From Desmodus rotundus (Eukaryota > Chordata > Mammalia > Chiroptera > Phyllostomidae): DNA of 64,000 nucleotides. A program made the translations under genes and the position numbers. How positions within the stretch are numbered: position 1 is the first letter of the stretch; every line of letters starts with the position of its first letter. Positions 60,600 through 64,000 of this stretch are shown here, piece after piece. Under the pieces are notes generated by a model. The model worked only from the letters and a program-made list of their open reading frames with translations, was not told the origin of the DNA and did not search any database. Location: assembly GCF_022682495.2 (NCBI RefSeq), contig NC_071389.1:174158056-174222055 (forward strand), in the 5' to 3' direction.

Positions 60600-61620
60600 T
60601 TGACAGTCGCTGCAGAGCCCTAGGATTACTGTAGGGACCCTGCTCTTTTCTTCCCACCCTCTTCCTTTAAGTCACCTCTAGTTCCATAGTTTCTAATGCT
60701 AACTGTACACAAAGCATTCAATGTCATATTGACTTCCCTTATCCCTTTAAAACTCATATATCCAACTTCCTATTCAACATTTTGATTTAGTTATCTAATA
60801 GTCCCAAATTTAACCTGACCAAAACTCAACTCTCAATTCTTCCAACTTCAAACTGACTTATTTCTTGTCTTTTCCATCTCAGCGTAAGTCACCAACACTC
60901 AGTTGTTTATGTAGCCTTCTTCAATTTTCTCATTTCTTCAAACTTTCTCCACATCAGAAAATCCTGTTGATTGTTCAAAAACACATCCCATCCTGTTCAT
61001 TTCTCTTTGTTGTGATTACTATATGTCCAAATCACCACTACTTCTTGCCTATCTCCCAGCTTCCCCTCTGTTCACTAAAATCCATTATCAATACAGCGAC
61101 TGAGTTTCAGAATAGAATTTTTAAAAATGTATGTCATAGGATATCTTTACTCTGCATAAAACATCTCAGTGGTCTCCATAACACTGAGGATAAAATCTAA
61201 GAGCTTCTCACTTTGACCTAAAGTCTGACCCTTGAACAATTCTTGGATTTTATCTCCTCCCAGTTTTCTCACTAACTGGGCTACTGCCTCAGTGGCCTGT
61301 ACTGTCCCTGAACCTCTCCCAGCTCATGACATGCCTGGCATATGCTTCCTGCAAGGCTTTTTGCCTACTTCCAGTCTGTTCAACCCTCAACACAATTTTC
61401 AACGTTTAAGGTCTCTGCACAAAACCCCACCATGAGTCTCTATCTTATCTACTTATTCTTATTGTTGGATTTGCCTAATATTTTCCTGCTTGTTTATTGT
61501 CATCTCCACCAGAAAGAAAACTCGGGGATTTGTAGGTCTTGTTCACTGCTGTATTCTTAAGTCCTAGAAAAGTCCCTGGCACACAGTAGTTACTTAATAT
61601 ATGTGTTAAATGAATAAATA
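60600..61620 (+). mobile_element. Long L2 fragment, about 1 kb
   Basis: ORF2 C-terminal text (ccaacttcctattcaacat, caaaactcaactctc), then the 3' region with gataaaatctaagagcttctc, ctgcaaggctttttgcc, gttcactgctgtattc and ggcacacagtagttac, ending at gttaaatgaataaat. Frames are broken throughout. Confidence 0.68.
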
Positions 61621-64000
61621 ATTACATTCACATTTGTTTGGTGTCAATTATGAGCACTCACAGTGTTGGCTAAAATTGTAGACCTCGTTAATGCTTAGTC
61701 ATTTCTTGTTCTTAACCATTTTGTTTTTTGTTGCTTTATATCACCACATCAGGTACAATTTTACTTGTTTAAGTAAATTCATTTCTCAAAGTATGTATTC
61801 AGTTGAAGCCAGTTCCACTCAAAGGCTGATCCATGAAGCAGAGCTGATCAATAAATTGATATGCAACAAAATAAATACAGAGACTGAGAGAAAGTATGAA
61901 GTATTTATGAAAAGTTGCATTTTGTGTCTGTTGAATCTAATAATAAAAATATAAGGACTTATATTTTGTATGTTTTTGTTTCTCATTTTATTCTTTTGGT
62001 GTTTCATTTTTATTGTATTTTGCAAATGTATTGACCATGATAGTTGAGAATTTTTGTTTGAAAAATTGATCTTTCACAGCTAGTTTAAGATGCACTAATC
62101 TAAGCTATCTCTCTTTAGAAATAGTATGATAGTGGTATTTAACTGTTTAATAAAGTGGAAGGTATCAATTTATTATGCAAGAAATACTGATTTGTTTATA
62201 CAAAAAAAATAGTAAGTTTAAAACATATATTCAGTAAAGTCCTTGAATTTGAAATATAGGAAGACAATTGAAGACAATATATTTGGAAATAGTCTTTCAT
62301 CTTGCAAACAGTTATCATTTAATAATAAAGCCTATTTTAAAGCACAGAGTAAGCTGGGTCAGTGTCAGTAGTAACCCTACTCTCAACACAGCACTGTTTT
62401 GCAAGAGGTGAGCAGAGAACGGGTGATAAGAAATGGAGACAAGATCATAAGGAAATGTCAGGAAGTTAAGCCTCCTAGGCCAGACATGTTCAAATTCAGT
62501 CTCTAGACTGTTCATCAAGACATTCTTAGTTCTCATCTTACTAAAACCTTAAGTAAACTAATTGAAGTAGCTAGGAAAGTCTCATAATAGAGCCGTTCTT
62601 TCTGCAATAATAAAGTTCTTCCTACTACTTTTTTCCTAAGAGATATAAACGTTGGCCACTCATAGGTGTTTCTGTCCCTTTGGCCTTCTCAGTCCCAGGG
62701 CCTTTTATTTGTGTCTAGAAATACTGACAAAAAAGAGGCAATGGTGACTAAGAGCCCATCTCCTGTCAGCAATTACCCAACATACTTCCACTTGACCTCA
62801 ACACACTTCACAGAGGCCACCAAAGAGCCACTGCTACAATTATTCCTGGTCACTGACGATTGACTGGATTTGATTCAGTGACTTAGCGGTAAAAGGCTCC
62901 ATATTCAATTACCAGGCCCTCAGCTTTCTCAATTAATCAAAGACTGACATAATAGGTCTATTACAACTCTTAAAGAAAAGACCAGATCAAATCAATATAA
63001 TCACTCTTTAACCTTAAAAAGAAATGTTAATATACTCTATTTAAATATAAAATTCAGAACTATCGCATTTAAATGAACTTAGTTAGAATGCATTTCATCT
63101 AGAATTTTAACATAGGAAACTCAAACATAATCAAAATGACAACAAAACTATATTTGGAGTTTCTATAGCAGCCTCCTTTGGAGAAATTCAAATGTTTTCA
63201 CATTTACTTTACCATTTATCCCAAAACTATGGTTTGATGTCTATATAATTTGTAGAAAGATTTATCTGGTCAAAGGGGTCCTATAAAAACTTTTAACAAT
63301 CGTAATGGCACAACTGAACTGCTAAATAAACTGGGGTCTCTTATCAGTCATTGTATCAGGAAGTTTTAATGGAATCAAAGAAAGGTGGAATCTGGGTCAT
63401 AAAAGAAGCAACAATGCTGTTACAAATCATTAGCAGTGAGGACTGCAAACATCTAAAGCAATAAAATGCTTCTGATACGAAAGCAACAGACAGCCATCTA
63501 AACCCAGAGGAAACTACTGGAAAAGTCAAAAACCAGCTAATCCAATCTGAACTTTTAGTGACACTATCAACATGTATAAAAGCATTTGAAGAGTTCAGAG
63601 TTTAACCTTATGTCTGAGATTCAAGGATAAAGTCAAAGCAGAGAACACATTTCCCTTCATCTCCATGTCAAAATAAGAAACCACCTTCTCCATGACAAGT
63701 AAAGTGAGGATTATTTATATAACATTTTATATTTAAAAAACTGTACCAGTTCTTTGTGTTAAACCTGTAAAAGAAAGTTCAGGTTGTCTTATTCATTAAC
63801 AAGTTAAAGTTAGAGACTTCTGAGGGATTCTAAAATTTTTACTTTGGTGTTTTGTCTCCTTTCTTCCCTTTTTAATATGTTCCCACTGATCTTAACTTTT
63901 TCATGTTTTACATCAGCTGTCAGGCACCACCTCGGGCTGGTCACCAGGATGCCAGAGCCCTTGTCAGAGCTCGTTCCTTTGAATTCAATCCCTTGGGTGC

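Larger units (their letters stand above)
52896..64000 (+). other. SLC15A5 intron 3 (partial)
   Basis: Sequence after the exon 3 donor. I looked for a continuing POT exon with a phase-1 acceptor and found none, so intron 3 is at least 11.1 kb. Stretches with no recognised element are 54145-55015, 58215-58300, 59300-60595 and 61625-64000. They are AT-rich, with only short chance ORFs. Confidence 0.6.

Noticed and set aside
52896..64000. Search for SLC15A5 exon 4
   Set aside because: No acceptor followed by a phase-1 POT-like frame was found. The remaining exons are taken to lie past the window.

Overview
This is nuclear DNA from a mammal, most likely a bat of the Yangochiroptera. The DNA is AT-rich, with old interspersed repeats throughout and no operons or dense ORFs. 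The bat call rests on tRNA-derived SINEs of the VES type (start GGCCCTGGCCAG, clear B box; 8581-8840 +, 42541-42717 -, fragment at 12208-12320 +), on ORF1-only LINE-1 relatives of the HAL1 type, and on a mariner copy inside a bat-like L1 3' UTR. Names of repeat families come from pattern memory, not from a library search.

The one protein-coding gene I can support is the 5' part of SLC15A5 on the + strand. SLC15A5 is an orphan member of the proton-coupled oligopeptide transporter (POT/PTR2) family. Three coding exons are visible: 35105-35464, 41435-41657 and 52726-52895. Their splice sites and phases fit together exactly (1/1, then 2/2), and the junctions recreate the family motifs HFLG-TALF and FFKW-FYW. 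I see no fourth exon before 64000, so the gene continues beyond the window. Exon 1 seems to have lost one base just after codon 24 (near 35177). The reading frame from the natural start meets a stop at once, while the transporter core downstream stays open. The copy is therefore either a fresh loss of function, an N-terminally shortened protein using ATG 35212 or 35221, or an assembly error.

Layout. 1-35 kb is non-coding 5' flank made of worn MIR, L2, L1, LTR and DNA-transposon remnants. It includes a three-layer nest at 10.5-15.5 kb: a HAL1-like element is split by an internally deleted L1, which is split by a SINE with extra 3' sequence. 35.1-52.9 kb holds the three SLC15A5 exons and introns 1 and 2. 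Intron 1 carries a roughly 2.05 kb antisense HAL1-like copy with perfect 13-bp target-site duplications. Intron 2 carries a mariner remnant inserted at TA in an L1 3' UTR, plus L2, MIR and L1 pieces. 52.9-64 kb is intron 3, with another HAL1-like copy inserted into an older L1, a long L2 fragment, and an unclassified motif family near 59 kb.

The repeats are genomic background. Several are dated relative to each other by nesting: old L1, L2 and MIR first, then HAL1-like copies and younger L1s, then the SINE and mariner. I found no CpG island, RNA gene, CRISPR array or prokaryotic-type feature.
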